Origin: Trichoderma breve | Lineage: Eukaryota; Ascomycota; Sordariomycetes; Hypocreales; Hypocreaceae | Direction: 5' to 3' | NCBI RefSeq assembly: GCF_028502605.1 | Contig: NW_026611593.1 | Coordinates: forward strand, 1,240,001-1,304,000 | DNA: 64,000 nucleotides | In this document: positions 33,545 through 44,675 of the stretch, piece by piece | Position numbering within the stretch: position 1 is the first letter of the stretch | Layout of the letters: the number at the start of each line of letters is the position of its first letter | Made by a program: the position numbers and the translations under genes | Notes under the pieces: model-generated | Seen by the model: only the letters and a program-made list of their open reading frames with translations | Databases searched by the model: none | What the model was told of the DNA's origin: nothing

Positions 33545-36500
33545 GATTGCGGTTTTGGGGGATTTTTTCTAAAACAAAAAAACGAGTGTGAGGGTTTTAG
33601 GGAGGGTTAAAAATAAAGAGTGAACGAGGAGAATCGCGAAGGGCAAGAGGGTGGATAGAATCCGAAGCGAGAGACAAGAAAAAAGAAGAGGCGCGCCCCT
33701 TGTAGGAAGTAATGGAATGAAAGCGAGTTCCCTTCCCTAAAGCAAGGTCGGTTCTTCCTGGGTACGGGAGGTGTGTGCAAACGACCGGAGGTTGGTATAT
33801 ATAACTACCAACAGAAGCGTATTATTATAATACCATGTACGGTACGAGTAGGTCAGGTAGCAATAGGGATAGAGCGGGAGGGATTCGCCAGGACGGTCAG
33901 GGGTGGGCAAAAGCAGCAGGCTTGACGTTTTGTATTATTTTATTTGCTTTGGGCTTCTTGGGATTAGTTGCCGGATCGTCCACCCCACTCACACGAGCAC
34001 ACAGGGTCGAATCCTACAGAGATACATGACTGGTACGAGTACAGCATGGCTACTCGTGCAAGGCGCCGGGAACTCGGTAGCAGGCAGGCTGATGGTGGGA
34101 AGAGAAGAGAGAGTCGATGATGGCTCGTCCTCGTGCTCCACGCCGTTCGTTGGCCTGCCTTGCCCTCCCTGTTCAGCATGGCCGGCCTCCATCATCCCAG
34201 ACTGCTGTATTCTTTTTTCGTCTTCTTCTTCTCTCATCGTTTCAGCGTCCCACGCGGCAAAGAGAGCCAGTACAAGCCCAGTACTCGTGCCTTGTCAAGG
34301 GAGGGAAAGCGAAAGGGATGTGGCCTCCTTCGTGGAGACACTTTTGGAGCAGCGCCACGCCGGGCATTGGGGGCTCCATTCAATCCAATCCCATCCCATC
34401 CAATGCAAACAAAGTACTGTCCCGGTACAGTAGCATCAGGCCAGGGCTGGACATCGATACGAGGCCCATGATCCAATCCCACAGCTTCCCAGCCGGTTCC
34501 AGCCTGGATTGGGGCTTAGTGCCAGGGCCCGGAACAGGCGCCGTCGAAACGTCCCAGGCCAGAAGTGGGAATTGCCAGGCGTCCGAGGAGATTTCAGGGC
34601 AGCGGTGGTGTGCGGGGAGGCTCCATTGTTTTCTTCAGGGCCCAGAGAAACAGAAACAGAAACTTGGTCCTCTTCTCGCGCGCCAAAGATCGGACGGACG
34701 TGACGGGCTTGGGTTGGGGGCGATGATGAGCGATGCGCTGGCCTGAGACACGGTCGCCGGCGAAGCGCCGACCCAGCTTACAGCGTACTTTTGGTATGTA
34801 CAAATAGACGGTCCTCGTACCCGTGCCCTCTGTAGGCGCCTGGAAAGGAACGTACGATGTTGATGCTGATCTTTCTTCAGCTCTCTCTGTTGTACGGAAA
34901 TAAGGCTCATATCTCAATGCTTGAAGCGTTGAAGGGGTTTTGCTGCTCCCTTGGGCATAGTGCCGAGAGCCGACAAGTCCAATGATGGCAGGCCAGGGAC
35001 ACTGTAAGCCGAGAGCCATTCAGGGAGAGACAATTGCATTGTTAAGTTTTTTTTTTAGTTTATTCCCGAGCCAAAGCTTGGAGTTATGCTTGACCGTGCC
35101 AAGCCGTAAGCATTAGCAGTAGTGGTGGTAATAGCAAGAGAGCATATGCAGTCTTCAGCTCTTGTGGACTCTCTTCCATAGCTGGCAGCAACACCAAAAC
35201 AACCGGATGGCATTCCTCGGATACACATGAATGGATCTCTCTGCGCATGTAACTCTGCGGTACTCGTACTCGATGCGCGCCATCCAGCTAGCAGCGCAGC
35301 CACCGCATGTCGGACAGCATGGATGGAACCTTGAACCTTGGCCACGGCAATGCAAGCGATGGCAAAGGGCGGGCATGGATGGTCACAGCGTTCAGTCTCC
35401 ATCTCCGCCTCACCGTCTGTCGATCCCATTGCTGTGTTTGTTTTGTGTCGCTATGCTTTTTTGTTCGTCATGTTATGCAAGCATGTGATGGAACTTGGTA
35501 GGGCGTAGTCTGTCTGTCTAGGGAGAAGCTCAGCTCATCTCCAGCTCCAGCTCATCGACCAGATTAGACCGTAGACGGTACACTGAACATGCTCCGATAG
35601 TTGCAAATTAGCGCGATTGCGGCATGCAGTGCTACTCTGCCGCATCGCGAATGATTCGATTCCACTGCATATCGGCCGTGCGCGTGATAATTTTAGAAGC
35701 ACAGAGTTCAAATTGTAAAATTACCTACTCGTATGTACCTACGCAAACGCAGCGTGGTGGCGCTATTCTGGGCTTTTTGGTGCCTGGCTGCATGTGGTCT
35801 CGGAACCGGCACCGTCGGAGGGACCGATTTTTTTGGCACAGACTATCAAGCAATAGTTTACGGAATCGAAGCTCCAGTGGAAGATGAAGACACTGGATGG
35901 CGTTTTTTTAATTTATTAAACCTCGAATGGCCAACGGCAATACGAAAGAAAAGGATTGCCATCTGCAAGCATCGTCTCTGTTCTGTCTGCTTGTTGGCCG
36001 TAAAGGGCTATCCGTATTCTGCCATTTTCATTGTTCGATTCCAATGCATCCAAGGTAGCACTACCAAACACTAGACTCGAGGGCCAACTGAATCATGCTA
36101 CTACCTTGCAGTCAAGAGTTCGCACCAACTGAGATCCGTCACCGTCACGCTAGTTAAAAACCAAGATGAACCTTTTTTTTCTTTTTGCTTTTTCTCTCTT
36201 GTCTTCGTTCTTGTTATAACACCGTCGCGTGTACTCGCACTCCGCAGTTTTCCCCCTACCGCGCTTGTCTAAGACACAAACCCACGCCAACCGAACACTA
36301 ACGGGCCAAAGTGGCTGAACAATCTGAACCCAGGCTGTCATCTGGGAAAAGCCCTGTCGTGTTTTTTCCCGCCAGTGCACTCGTAGCGAAGTTCATTCAT
36401 TCATTTAGTCATTTACAGTCAGGTGGACGAAAGCCTCGCATCAGCGCCCCTCGAGGGATTCGCCGGCTTGCCAAGATTTGGACAAATCATGACCATTGAT

Positions 36501-38813
36501 TGGGATACTCGTCTCTCAGTGAGCAAACACAAACATGTAAGATGCAGTAAATCTCAGGGGAAGCAGCGCGGCTATGCAGCGCCATTGGCTGCCTCTACTT
36601 ACGGGGTACATAACCAAAAATCCCCGGGTTTGCCTGAACGGACTGAGCCGCTGCCAATTGGCTGCAATCTCGCCCACGGGCTTGAAACGGGAATCCGGCC
36701 ATTGTCAAAACCGATCCCAGCAGGGCCACGCACATGTAAGAAACAGGTACGAGTAGATACGGAGTAGCACTCGCAATATTCCGAATTGGGGGGCCCTGTC
36801 AGCTACCCATGAAAGACCCCAGGGGCCGTCAATCGCAATCAATCATCTAGAAGCCCGCTGGAAAAAAATCTCCTGGCTTCTTCGCTTACAGTTGGCCATC
36901 ACCGCTGATTAGTATTACCCCATACCATGGAGTGCCATGTTAGTAGTATATTTCAGTGATCTCGACGATGCATTCCATATTGCAGCCATCGAGAAGCAGA
37001 GCTCTCACCCTATAATTGAATACATACATCCGATCTCCTATTACTCCGTACAGTACTAAGCAATCATCCGAGCCTATCCATGTACAGCAGGTCCCATTGC
37101 ATAAAGGGAAAGCCTCCTGCTCCCTCAATGCCTTTCTCCCCACCCGCTTGGACAACAAATACGAACTGACGAAATTGCGTGTAACAGAATTCAACCCCCC
37201 AAACTAGGTACCTCCAATGCATGCAAACCGAGATCCCAGCTTCGACATGAAACTTATTATTACCAATCGCACATCCTCTTTTCCAGTCATCTCGCTGCTT
37301 TATTTTTGTTCTTCTTCGTATTTGGCGGTTCCGAATATGGTATCAATCATCGCATCATCTCCTCCCTCGAGAAAGAAACCCCACAGGCTGCCCTACTTCG
37401 CATGTACAAGCTGAACTCTATCACGAACAACATGATCACTTTCAGCTGGACAACGTGCATCCAACCTATCCCGCATGTAGCTTCGTCAACTCCAATCGCA
37501 TCCCGATCTTATGCACAACTACATCAACAAGACCCAGAAAAATATAATGGAAATTACAGCTGCCGCTACCCCTCACGGTGGCAAAGCCTTCCCGCACCTT
37601 TGTGTTGTTGTTTTTTTCCTATTCTCAAGCCATACTCAATCCCTTTAAGCTTACATCGTATTACCTCCATCCCCTCCGCTTCGTGGCGCCTGTAGTTCGC
37701 CCAGCTTTCTCTTTTTAACCCTCTGTTGCCTCTGCCTCACCGTTTCTTGTGGCGTTATCAAGCAGACAGTTTACCTTATTCACCGTGTACTAACGCACGC
37801 CACCTCCATAAAAGCCCATTCATTGTCCAAGCTGTGGCATCCTCCACGGGAATGATTCAAGCCACCAAACAACATGCTTTTTCCCCATCCCCAGCCTTGC
37901 TAGTTTCCAAAGTTGACGTCAAAGACTCCAGCGAAACTTGGATTCATCGGGATGTGATCGTCTTGTCATACGAAAAAAAGCTCGAGCGCTAAAAAAAAGA
38001 AAATCCCACAGCAGGGAGAGAGAAAGAGACTCAGCTATTTTCGTCTCGCCCTCGGGCGGCTTGCCGGATGGATGACTCGTATAAAGGAGCGGTAAGGGTG
38101 TGGTAGGACGGCAAAAACACTTGCACGTGGTGATGTCAAGAACACGCTTTCTAGCCATGATACACTACCTTAGCTGGGGGCCACGGCACAGCACAAAGTT
38201 GGACCAAAAGAGCCGCTGCCCAATTGCTGTCCTTCCTGTCCACTTGGCTTGTCGGAGAGAAACACGCACGTAGTGCCAGAAGGATTGCCAAGTCCATCTC
38301 CCCTCTTAACCTTAATCAACTCTTCTCATCGTCACACAGCAACACGAGCGAAGCGCCAAGTACGCCCGTGATACCATCGTGACCACTTAGACCACCTAAG
38401 AGACAAAAACACAGCGTCGAATATGCACAACATATCGTATTCTGGAAAATACATGACCATCCTAAAGCCTAAAAAAAAAAACAGTCCTATCCTTACTCCT
38501 CTTATCTCGTACAGCAAAACTGTGTGAGGTTCAGCTCACCCAGATCTTGGTCCCAAGACCCCTCTCTGCCATATTCCGCCAGTCCATTCAAAGAAACAAA
38601 GGAAAAAAATAAAATCAAAGGAAAATACCTCGGGGCAGCTGTAGTACCCGTAGAAAAAATGTGCCTAAAACTACACAATGCTATTGATGCCACAAAACCC
38701 CAAATTTCCCTGTCCATGCCTTGTATTGTATATGGTAGTCATAACGTCGTTGATGCCGCCCCAATGCGCCCAATGGTGACTGTTTCTGTGACCTGATTCG
38801 AGTTCGAATAAGC
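33545..38813. other. Long intergenic region, tyrosinase promoter to MCM10 3' end
   Basis: 5.3 kb with no supported gene. It begins with the tyrosinase leader and promoter; the rest has many short overlapping frames on both strands (for example 34117-34746 and 34594-35019), none with a domain. The strand composition shifts from mixed to T/C-rich on the plus strand near 37.2-37.8 kb. I see no RNA gene or repeat family. Confidence 0.4.
33796..33804 (-). promoter_or_regulatory. TATA-like element of the tyrosinase gene
   Basis: A TATATATAA string, inside a locally palindromic stretch, lies about 250 bp upstream of the tyrosinase ATG. Position and sequence suit a core promoter; the transcription start is not known. 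Confidence 0.45.
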
Positions 38814-41282
38814 CTACCTCACAATGACCAACTCATCTTCGTCGTCGTCGTCTTGAAGAAGAACTTGTCGATCGGCCAGGTTCTTCTCGGCCAGGTTGCC
38901 AAAGCTCTCTCGACCAGCCTCCCGGATGCCCTTTTCCGTCACAAACCGCGTCTTCTTCCTGAGTGGTGGCTGCTCTGGCTTGAGTTTCTCTCCATCTTTC
39001 ATGCTCGATAGCTTGTCCTTTAACGCGCCGCCCCATCCAAGGCCAGATGGCCTGCTGTAAGTCGTGCTACTGCTATTGACACTGTTACTCCGGGTAAGGG
39101 ATCCGGGCTGAGAGCTGCCGGTCCGTTTCCTCTTGACTGGGCTAAGGTGAATGTCTCGGGCCCTGTCTAGGAGGCCGAGAGTGACTGCATCTGGTTTTGC
39201 AGGTTCGGCAAAGGGGTCGTCCGTGTTGAATAACTGTTGGCTCGAGCTCATGCTACTGGGCGGTGTTGGGCCGCCTGCGTCAATTCGAGATCCTGAACGT
39301 TGCATGTACTCTTTTCCGGCAGCATTACCGACTTGGCCGAGCTTCTTCATCATCTCGCGTTCCTTTTCTTTGGCTTCCATGTTTCGTCGTAGAAATTCTG
39401 CCTTGTCCTTTCGATCTGAAGGATCTCGGTCCTTGCCGTCAATAAGATCCGCGGCCGTGTGTCCTTTTGCTACATACCAATGCGTTTTTGTTTCCCAGTC
39501 GTAGTTGTTGGGCTTCTTTTTGTCCGGTATAAACATCTCTGCCGGGTTTTTACCCTTGAAACGAATGCCACCACCACCACCACCAAACCCGCTCGAGTTC
39601 ACTTCCATGCGTGTTGATCGTTGTTTTCTGATGGCTTCGTTGGAGTGAAACTCGCAGTATTGGGTGCGTTTCTTGTTCACCCAAGACCTGCACATGTCTC
39701 CATCCTTCTTGATTGACTGGCAGAAGCCCAAATCGCGGGCTGATCCGATTTCAAGAATCGTATCTTCGTCAGAGTTGATGACCAGGCTGAAGCGCCCCGT
39801 GTCCTGTCTTCCGGGAGGTGGCGGCATCACATTGGGGTTGAGGATAGCGACAACGGTGCCTTCAGTAAGCTTCCAGTATCTAGTGAACCCAGAGTTGAAT
39901 AGAAATAGATCGAGTTCGTACTCCAGGTCAACCAGAGTCAGCACCATGTATTTGCCACGGTCTTCCGCCTTCTGCCCGTTCTTGCCCGCGGCAGGCTTGT
40001 GTGCTCGAGGCTCTGATTTCTTGGCCACAATTGCAAAGACGACAATGTCTTCTTCGACCTCTGGCAGGGCAAAGTCCGGAGCCTTGACCTCACGCAAAAG
40101 ATCCTTAACATTAAAGACCTTCTTGCCGGACACATGCCTTGCAACAACTCGATGAGGTAGTATGCGTTTCGAGAGATGCATGCTGGAGTAAGGCTCAAAC
40201 GCGCCCTGCTCCTCTGTGGAAGCGTCGCTGGTGGCCACACTGTTGGCCACGCTGTTCTGCCGTTCTCGACGCAATGGTGCAATTGGAGGATTGAGGTCCC
40301 TCTCTGCGGCGGTACGCAGATCAGATACTGTGCTGGTCCGCTGTAACGCTGGGGCGACTGATTTCTGCTTGCCCAAGACCTCGTCTCTGCTAAAAGACGG
40401 GGCTTGCAAAGGCACGTCGGGAATATCAACGGCATTTTTCTTATACTCTTCCATTTCCTCCTTGCCAATTTCAAACGCACTGGTTCTCAACTTTGATATC
40501 CTCTCTTGCCTCTCGGCGCGAGACACCTCTTCCGACCTCGCCGACGCCAGTCGCTCATTGAAACTGAGCGGCCGGTACTCTTCTTCAGGCGATCTTGTTC
40601 CTGACGGGCTGGTGGCCTTGGACCTCTGAAGATAGCCTCGCTGAGCGGCTGAATCGCCGCTTGTTGTTTTCCGAAAGCTTGGGGCGCGTTTCAGTGATAT
40701 GTCCTTTGCCCGCAAGCCCTTGTCGATCCCCAGCAGAACCCTACTCGGTGATTTTGGGTCCGACATTGGCTGTACTTTTCTGACGGGAGACGCAGGCACC
40801 ACCTTGCTCTGTGATGAAGGCCTGGGATTGTCGGACACTGGTGTCGTTCCACGGATGGCGCGTTGAGGTTGCATGACTGCTGCAGCCGAGTTTGAGCGGG
40901 AATGCCTCACAGCGGCCCTGCCCTGAGCGGCAGACTCCTTGGCCTTTTGCAGCCTCTTCAGCTTGAGGCGAGCCTGAATCTCTTGCAGCTTCAGCTGAAG
41001 CGTCTCCTCATCGTCGTCTTCGTCATCGTCATCCATCTGTTCCTGGAGCGCCCCGGACCGCGCCATGACCGAGGCCATAGCCCTGCTGCTGCTGCGGGAT
41101 GGAGAAGGCGAGGGGGAGGTCTGATTCATCATTTCTCGGTAGCGCTCGCGACCTTTAGGGGTGCTCATGAGGGCTTCGTGGGGCGATCGAGGCGGCCAAG
41201 AGGCTTCTGGCTCTTGCGGTCCTGGCAGGCGGTCAGTCGCGATTGGCAGCCGTCGAGGCGAGGGCCACTTACCGTGGGCCAT
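38814..41282 (-). CDS. mcm10: DNA replication factor Mcm10
   Basis: Two exons: 41273-41282 (10 nt, ATGGCCCACG) and 38814-41221, joined across a 51-nt GTAAGT..CAG intron with a CTGAC branch site, giving 805 residues. Mcm10 binds the CMG helicase, ssDNA and polymerase alpha and is needed for origin firing. An OB-fold region (about 405-500) precedes the CCCH zinc finger, C-x9-C-x11-C-x2-H at Cys504, Cys514, Cys526 and His529 (GFCQSIKKDGDMC onward). After it come RFKGKNP and an N/K-rich linker. The N-terminus has an acidic run and a coiled coil (TLQLKLQEIQARLKLKRLQK). The intron length is a multiple of 3 without a stop, so retention would add 17 residues. An in-frame ATG at 41321 lies upstream but would start without the conserved context. 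Confidence 0.93.
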   Translation of the reverse strand: MAHGKWPSPRRLPIATDRLPGPQEPEASWPPRSPHEALMSTPKGRERYREMMNQTSPSPSPSRSSSRAMASVMARSGALQEQMDDDDEDDDEETLQLKLQEIQARLKLKRLQKAKESAAQGRAAVRHSRSNSAAAVMQPQRAIRGTTPVSDNPRPSSQSKVVPASPVRKVQPMSDPKSPSRVLLGIDKGLRAKDISLKRAPSFRKTTSGDSAAQRGYLQRSKATSPSGTRSPEEEYRPLSFNERLASARSEEVSRAERQERISKLRTSAFEIGKEEMEEYKKNAVDIPDVPLQAPSFSRDEVLGKQKSVAPALQRTSTVSDLRTAAERDLNPPIAPLRRERQNSVANSVATSDASTEEQGAFEPYSSMHLSKRILPHRVVARHVSGKKVFNVKDLLREVKAPDFALPEVEEDIVVFAIVAKKSEPRAHKPAAGKNGQKAEDRGKYMVLTLVDLEYELDLFLFNSGFTRYWKLTEGTVVAILNPNVMPPPPGRQDTGRFSLVINSDEDTILEIGSARDLGFCQSIKKDGDMCRSWVNKKRTQYCEFHSNEAIRKQRSTRMEVNSSGFGGGGGGIRFKGKNPAEMFIPDKKKPNNYDWETKTHWYVAKGHTAADLIDGKDRDPSDRKDKAEFLRRNMEAKEKEREMMKKLGQVGNAAGKEYMQRSGSRIDAGGPTPPSSMSSSQQLFNTDDPFAEPAKPDAVTLGLLDRARDIHLSPVKRKRTGSSQPGSLTRSNSVNSSSTTYSRPSGLGWGGALKDKLSSMKDGEKLKPEQPPLRKKTRFVTEKGIREAGRESFGNLAEKNLADRQVLLQDDDDEDELVIVR

Positions 41283-41829
41283 GTTGAAGGTGGATTGTTT
41301 GCAGCAAAGTGCTCCGTCCACTGGCTATGCTGTGCTGTGCCTCTGCCCAACCCCCGTGGATTCTCTCAGGTACGACAAGGCAGGGCACCGGCAGCTGGCC
41401 CTGGCTATGATCCGTCAGCGCCTGGGGCCATACGGAGGCGGCGGGCTGATGCGGCCGCAGGTGAGGTTTGCTGTGTTCAGGCCTGCGACACGGCAAATGG
41501 GCGGGGAGACGAGCAGCAGGCGGACGAGGCGAGACAGGGGATTGGTTCGAACGAGAAGCCCAAGATGCGATGCTGGACAGAGAAGCGATGGAAGATACAA
41601 GTGCAAGTCAGCACGAGTCAGCACAAGTAAAGGTACTGGCCGTCGTCTCGCTGTCTCGTCACAAGTCTAACTTGAGGCTTAGAGTTATGGATCCTAGAAA
41701 ATGATGCGCTGGTTGGGCAGCCGATAAGGCTTGGTTTGGCTTGGGACACGCACAAATCGGTGGAGATCCGGTAGTGGCTGCTTGGCTGGCTGAGGTGGAG
41801 CCGCTGCTACATTAGTAAAACGCGGGACT

Positions 41830-41845
41830 GGCGCAAAAAACGCGT
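41830..41845. promoter_or_regulatory. E2F-like and MCB (ACGCGT) sites between MCM10 and RNH202
   Basis: GGCGCAAAAA (the reverse of an E2F-type TTTTTGCGCC) runs straight into ACGCGT, the MluI cell-cycle box bound by MBF. GCGCGTC follows 5 bp later. The cluster lies 269 bp before the RNH202 ATG and about 550 bp before the MCM10 ATG, inside their shared 831-bp divergent promoter. It fits G1/S expression of both genes; the function is inferred. Confidence 0.6.
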
Positions 41846-42113
41846 GAAGGCGCGTCGCTTTTGACTTTGGCAGGGGTTTAGAGGGTGTGTGGTCTCGTGC
41901 GAAATAATGCGACAGCAGAGCGGCCGTTTTCCAGGATACAGAAGCTTGATATTGCTTTGTTTTGCTCTATTTGCCTCTTCTGGGAATCGCGCAAACTTTG
42001 GCTTCAGTTGGTATCAACAAGAGCATCAATTGGGGTCCATCAACGACATCAATTGGTCCTTTCTCTCCAGCATACCAGTATACACAACTCTAGTTCGATA
42101 TCAGACTCCCGCC

Positions 42114-43388
42114 ATGGCTCGGACACGATCAACGAAGCCCTCAGCGGCAGCGGCGGCGACAGAAGATTCCCAATCCTCAAAATCAACATCCTCAATAACC
42201 CTCGTCCCCCACACCGGCGAACCCCCCAAGGTCTTCATTCTCCCCTCCAAAGCGACCCCCGAAGCTCGCATTGTCACGCTCCCCAACCCCCGAAACTCTC
42301 AGCCCTCGCGATATCTCGTGTGTCCCGAAACCGGCATCTACGAATTCACAAAAGTAGCGGCGCCAAAGAATGTACCACGAAGCTGGCTTATCGAAGCAGC
42401 CCCAGCATCCAATGACGCCCAGGTGACCATGGGATCAGACCTCTTCGTGGCAACCGCCATTGATCCCCTCTTCTTGGTTTTGCCCGCGTTGGCCGACGCA
42501 AAAGCATCAAAAGGATCAGATGAACCGAAGCGACTATTCTTGTCTAGTGACGATCACTTGGACAAGCTGCCGCAAGAGAGCTCGCACTTATCCGAGATTC
42601 TGCGCTGGGACACAACACGGCAATTGATAGAAAATCGGATGGGCGCAGTTTGCGATACGGTCGAGGCTGGGGATGAGCGCATGTTTAGGTTGAATGAGAA
42701 GAAGCTCCTGGATGTCGTTCTGCAAAAGGCCAAGAGAATGAGTGAGAGTGGTCTGCCGCCGAGTATGGAAGAAAAGTTTGTAAAAAAGGTTCTTGAAGCG
42801 CCGCTTATGCACAGAGTGGTGCGGACTACGGACGGCCAAGTCAACAGCAGCAATGATTCTGGAACCTCTACCCCACAGCCCGATTCAGCAACATCTCAGT
42901 CTACAATATCAACTGCAGAGACTGATGCTTCGTCCGTGTCTCAAGCAAGCACCGCTGCGACATCTGTTGCTGGAGAGCAAGCAGAGGAGAGCATCGTCAG
43001 CGCTCTAGAAGCCTCGCCAGAAATCGTCAAGCAGCAAAGGTTAAAAACAGCCTTTGGGTTTATCTGCGCAAGCTATGTGATTCCAGCACTGGCGGATAAT
43101 CTCCAGCGAAGCTTGACGGGGACAGACGGGCCGGTGGATTTCTCTCTCTTGAATGACCATCTCGCGAGCCTCGAAAAGCTGCGATCAGAAACCATGGCAG
43201 TGAGGGCACAGGATTATTCTCGCAAACGAAACCTGGATGAGGAAGAGGACGAGGCTCGAATGGAGAAGAAGAGGAAGCTTGAAGAGGAGAAGAAGAAAAA
43301 GGCAAGTGAGAGTCGTGCAGTCCGAGAGCTGAAAAAGGTGAACACCAGTGGGATGAAGAAACTCAGTCACTTTTTCCAGAAAAAATAG
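42114..43388 (+). CDS. rnh202: Ribonuclease H2 subunit B (Rnh202)
   Basis: A single exon of 424 residues. RNase H2 removes ribonucleotides from DNA and cuts RNA:DNA hybrids; subunit B is non-catalytic and supports the complex. Family features include ITLVPHTGEPPKVFILPS near the start, RYLVCPETGIYEFTKV, the DPLFLVLPAL segment and the helical region around LSEILRWDT. The C-terminus MKKLSHFFQKK is a PIP-box-like PCNA-binding motif in the same terminal position as in the animal protein. The ATG at 42114 (GCCATGGC) gives the expected N-terminus. An in-frame ATG at 41889 would add 75 residues with a hydrophobic stretch and is probably leader sequence. It shares a promoter with MCM10 and ends 100 bp from the convergent DUO1 stop. 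Confidence 0.9.
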   Translation: MARTRSTKPSAAAAATEDSQSSKSTSSITLVPHTGEPPKVFILPSKATPEARIVTLPNPRNSQPSRYLVCPETGIYEFTKVAAPKNVPRSWLIEAAPASNDAQVTMGSDLFVATAIDPLFLVLPALADAKASKGSDEPKRLFLSSDDHLDKLPQESSHLSEILRWDTTRQLIENRMGAVCDTVEAGDERMFRLNEKKLLDVVLQKAKRMSESGLPPSMEEKFVKKVLEAPLMHRVVRTTDGQVNSSNDSGTSTPQPDSATSQSTISTAETDASSVSQASTAATSVAGEQAEESIVSALEASPEIVKQQRLKTAFGFICASYVIPALADNLQRSLTGTDGPVDFSLLNDHLASLEKLRSETMAVRAQDYSRKRNLDEEEDEARMEKKRKLEEEKKKKASESRAVRELKKVNTSGMKKLSHFFQKK

Positions 43389-43488
43389 TCAACAAACAAC
43401 ATTAAAACTTTTGGGGTATCTATGGAGAAATATCAAGCATCGAATATCATGACACGAAGAGGAGACGTGCGGGTTCCAGCCCACGCGC

Positions 43489-44313
43489 CTATTTCGCTCT
43501 GTTATAGCGACTCCTAGTCGTTCCAAGTCCTCTCCCTATGCCAGAGGTGCCACGGCTACTTGAGGCTGATATGGTGCTGCTTCCCGCATAGCCTGAGCTG
43601 GTGGCTATCCTTGACGATGACCTTGACCGCATCCTTGAAGATGCTGTAGCTACCCTGGTTCGGCCGCGAGCTCCACGAAGGCCGGCAGTAGAGCCGCGTG
43701 TTCCCCGGGTAGAAGCCGAGGCAGGCAACTTTCTTCTTAATTCCTCCTCCTCCCGCCGCCGTCGAAGCTCTTCTTTGCGCTCCTCTTCCTCTGCAGCTTT
43801 GCGAGCCTCTTCCTGTTGTTTCCGCAACGCCTCGGCCTCAATCTCAGCCAGATCGTTTGTTGCGCCTTTCCATGTCGGGTCGAGAATCAGGCGTTGGTTG
43901 TGTTCTGTCTGGGACAAGATGCGAGTCCAGGTATTGAGCAGTGAGGAAGCATTCGAGACGGTTCTGGAGACGGACTGGAAGGGCACAGATGTTAGTACTG
44001 CAACCACCACAGCTGAATTGTTTGCGGATGGATAATTGAGCTGGAGACGTACATCCATATTGTTGCCTGTCCGCTGCAGAGTGCCAATAACACCCTCGAT
44101 GACTCGGTTAATAGTTCGCACCCCCTCCAGCTCTTTTTTCAGCATTGCTTCTCGATCGAGCGGCTCGGACTGGCGGTCATTGTGCGGTGGTGTCTTTGGG
44201 GTCCGAGGTGTTCTGGGAGATTTTGGAGTTTTCGGACGCTCTGACGGGGGATTTTTCACTGGCGATGTCCAGAGGTCTGCATCATCATCATCGACGTCCA
44301 TGTGGTCGGCCAT
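43489..44313 (-). CDS. duo1: DASH/Dam1 complex subunit Duo1
   Basis: Two exons: 44053-44313 and 43489-43974, with a 78-nt GTACGT..CAG intron, giving 248 residues. Duo1 is a subunit of the fungal DASH ring that couples kinetochores to spindle microtubules. The conserved core reads KELEGVRTINRVIEGVIGTL, then NNMD joined by splicing to SVSRTVSNASSLLNTWTRIL, then SQTEHNQRLILDPTWKGATN. An Arg/Glu-rich coiled coil and a Ser/Arg-rich tail follow. The N-terminus carries many TP/SP sites (KTPKSPRTPRTPKTPP), likely CDK targets. The intron has no stop and a length divisible by 3, so unspliced sequence stays open; splicing is chosen because it restores the conserved junction. The start at 44313 (MADHMDVDDDDADLW) is preferred to one 33 nt upstream. 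Confidence 0.9.
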   Translation of the reverse strand: MADHMDVDDDDADLWTSPVKNPPSERPKTPKSPRTPRTPKTPPHNDRQSEPLDREAMLKKELEGVRTINRVIEGVIGTLQRTGNNMDVRLQLNYPSANNSAVVVAVLTSVPFQSVSRTVSNASSLLNTWTRILSQTEHNQRLILDPTWKGATNDLAEIEAEALRKQQEEARKAAEEEERKEELRRRREEEELRRKLPASASTRGTRGSTAGLRGARGRTRVATASSRMRSRSSSRIATSSGYAGSSTISASSSRGTSGIGRGLGTTRSRYNRAK

Positions 44314-44605
44314 TTTGGAGCTTGTTCTGATTCTTGAATGCAACAAGACACACGACTGTAATTAGATCAACCGAGAAACCCCAAAATACACAGAATCAAG
44401 TGCTGCGCGTGCTTCCAAGTGACGTTGTCTGTAAGGTAGATAGTGGGGGAGCATCTGCAAATCGTCAATTGTCCAATTCGTTGGATAACATAAGCTGCAC
44501 ACTGATGCAATGAAGTTCGAGTTGTGCACTGCACTGCTCTGCACTGCTGCCGTGGTGATGCCCCTCTGCCGGGATAGGGCCCTGCAGTGGACCTGGCCCC
44601 CTAGA

Positions 44606-44668
44606 GCACCAATCGCAGCCGCTAAAGCCCCCTCAAGCTCCAGCGCACTGGCGACCGCTGATTGGTGC
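44606..44668. repeat. Inverted pair of CCAAT boxes (GCACCAATC / GATTGGTGC)
   Basis: GCACCAATC at 44606-44614 and its exact reverse complement at 44660-44668 lie 45 bp apart in the divergent DUO1 promoter. Each contains a CCAAT box, the site of the HAP/NF-Y complex. Whether the pairing is functional is unknown. Confidence 0.55.
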
Positions 44669-44675
44669 CAGGTGT

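Noticed and set aside
34117..35019. Frames of 141-209 codons on both strands
   Set aside because: They overlap each other on opposite strands, have no domain and no splice partners.
40902..41630. 242-codon plus-strand frame
   Set aside because: Its first half lies antisense within the MCM10 coding sequence and it runs on into the shared promoter; it has no independent support.
41700..42113. Hydrophobic stretch upstream of Rnh202 as a signal peptide
   Set aside because: RNase H2B is nuclear and the conserved start lies at 42114. The extension is better read as 5' leader.
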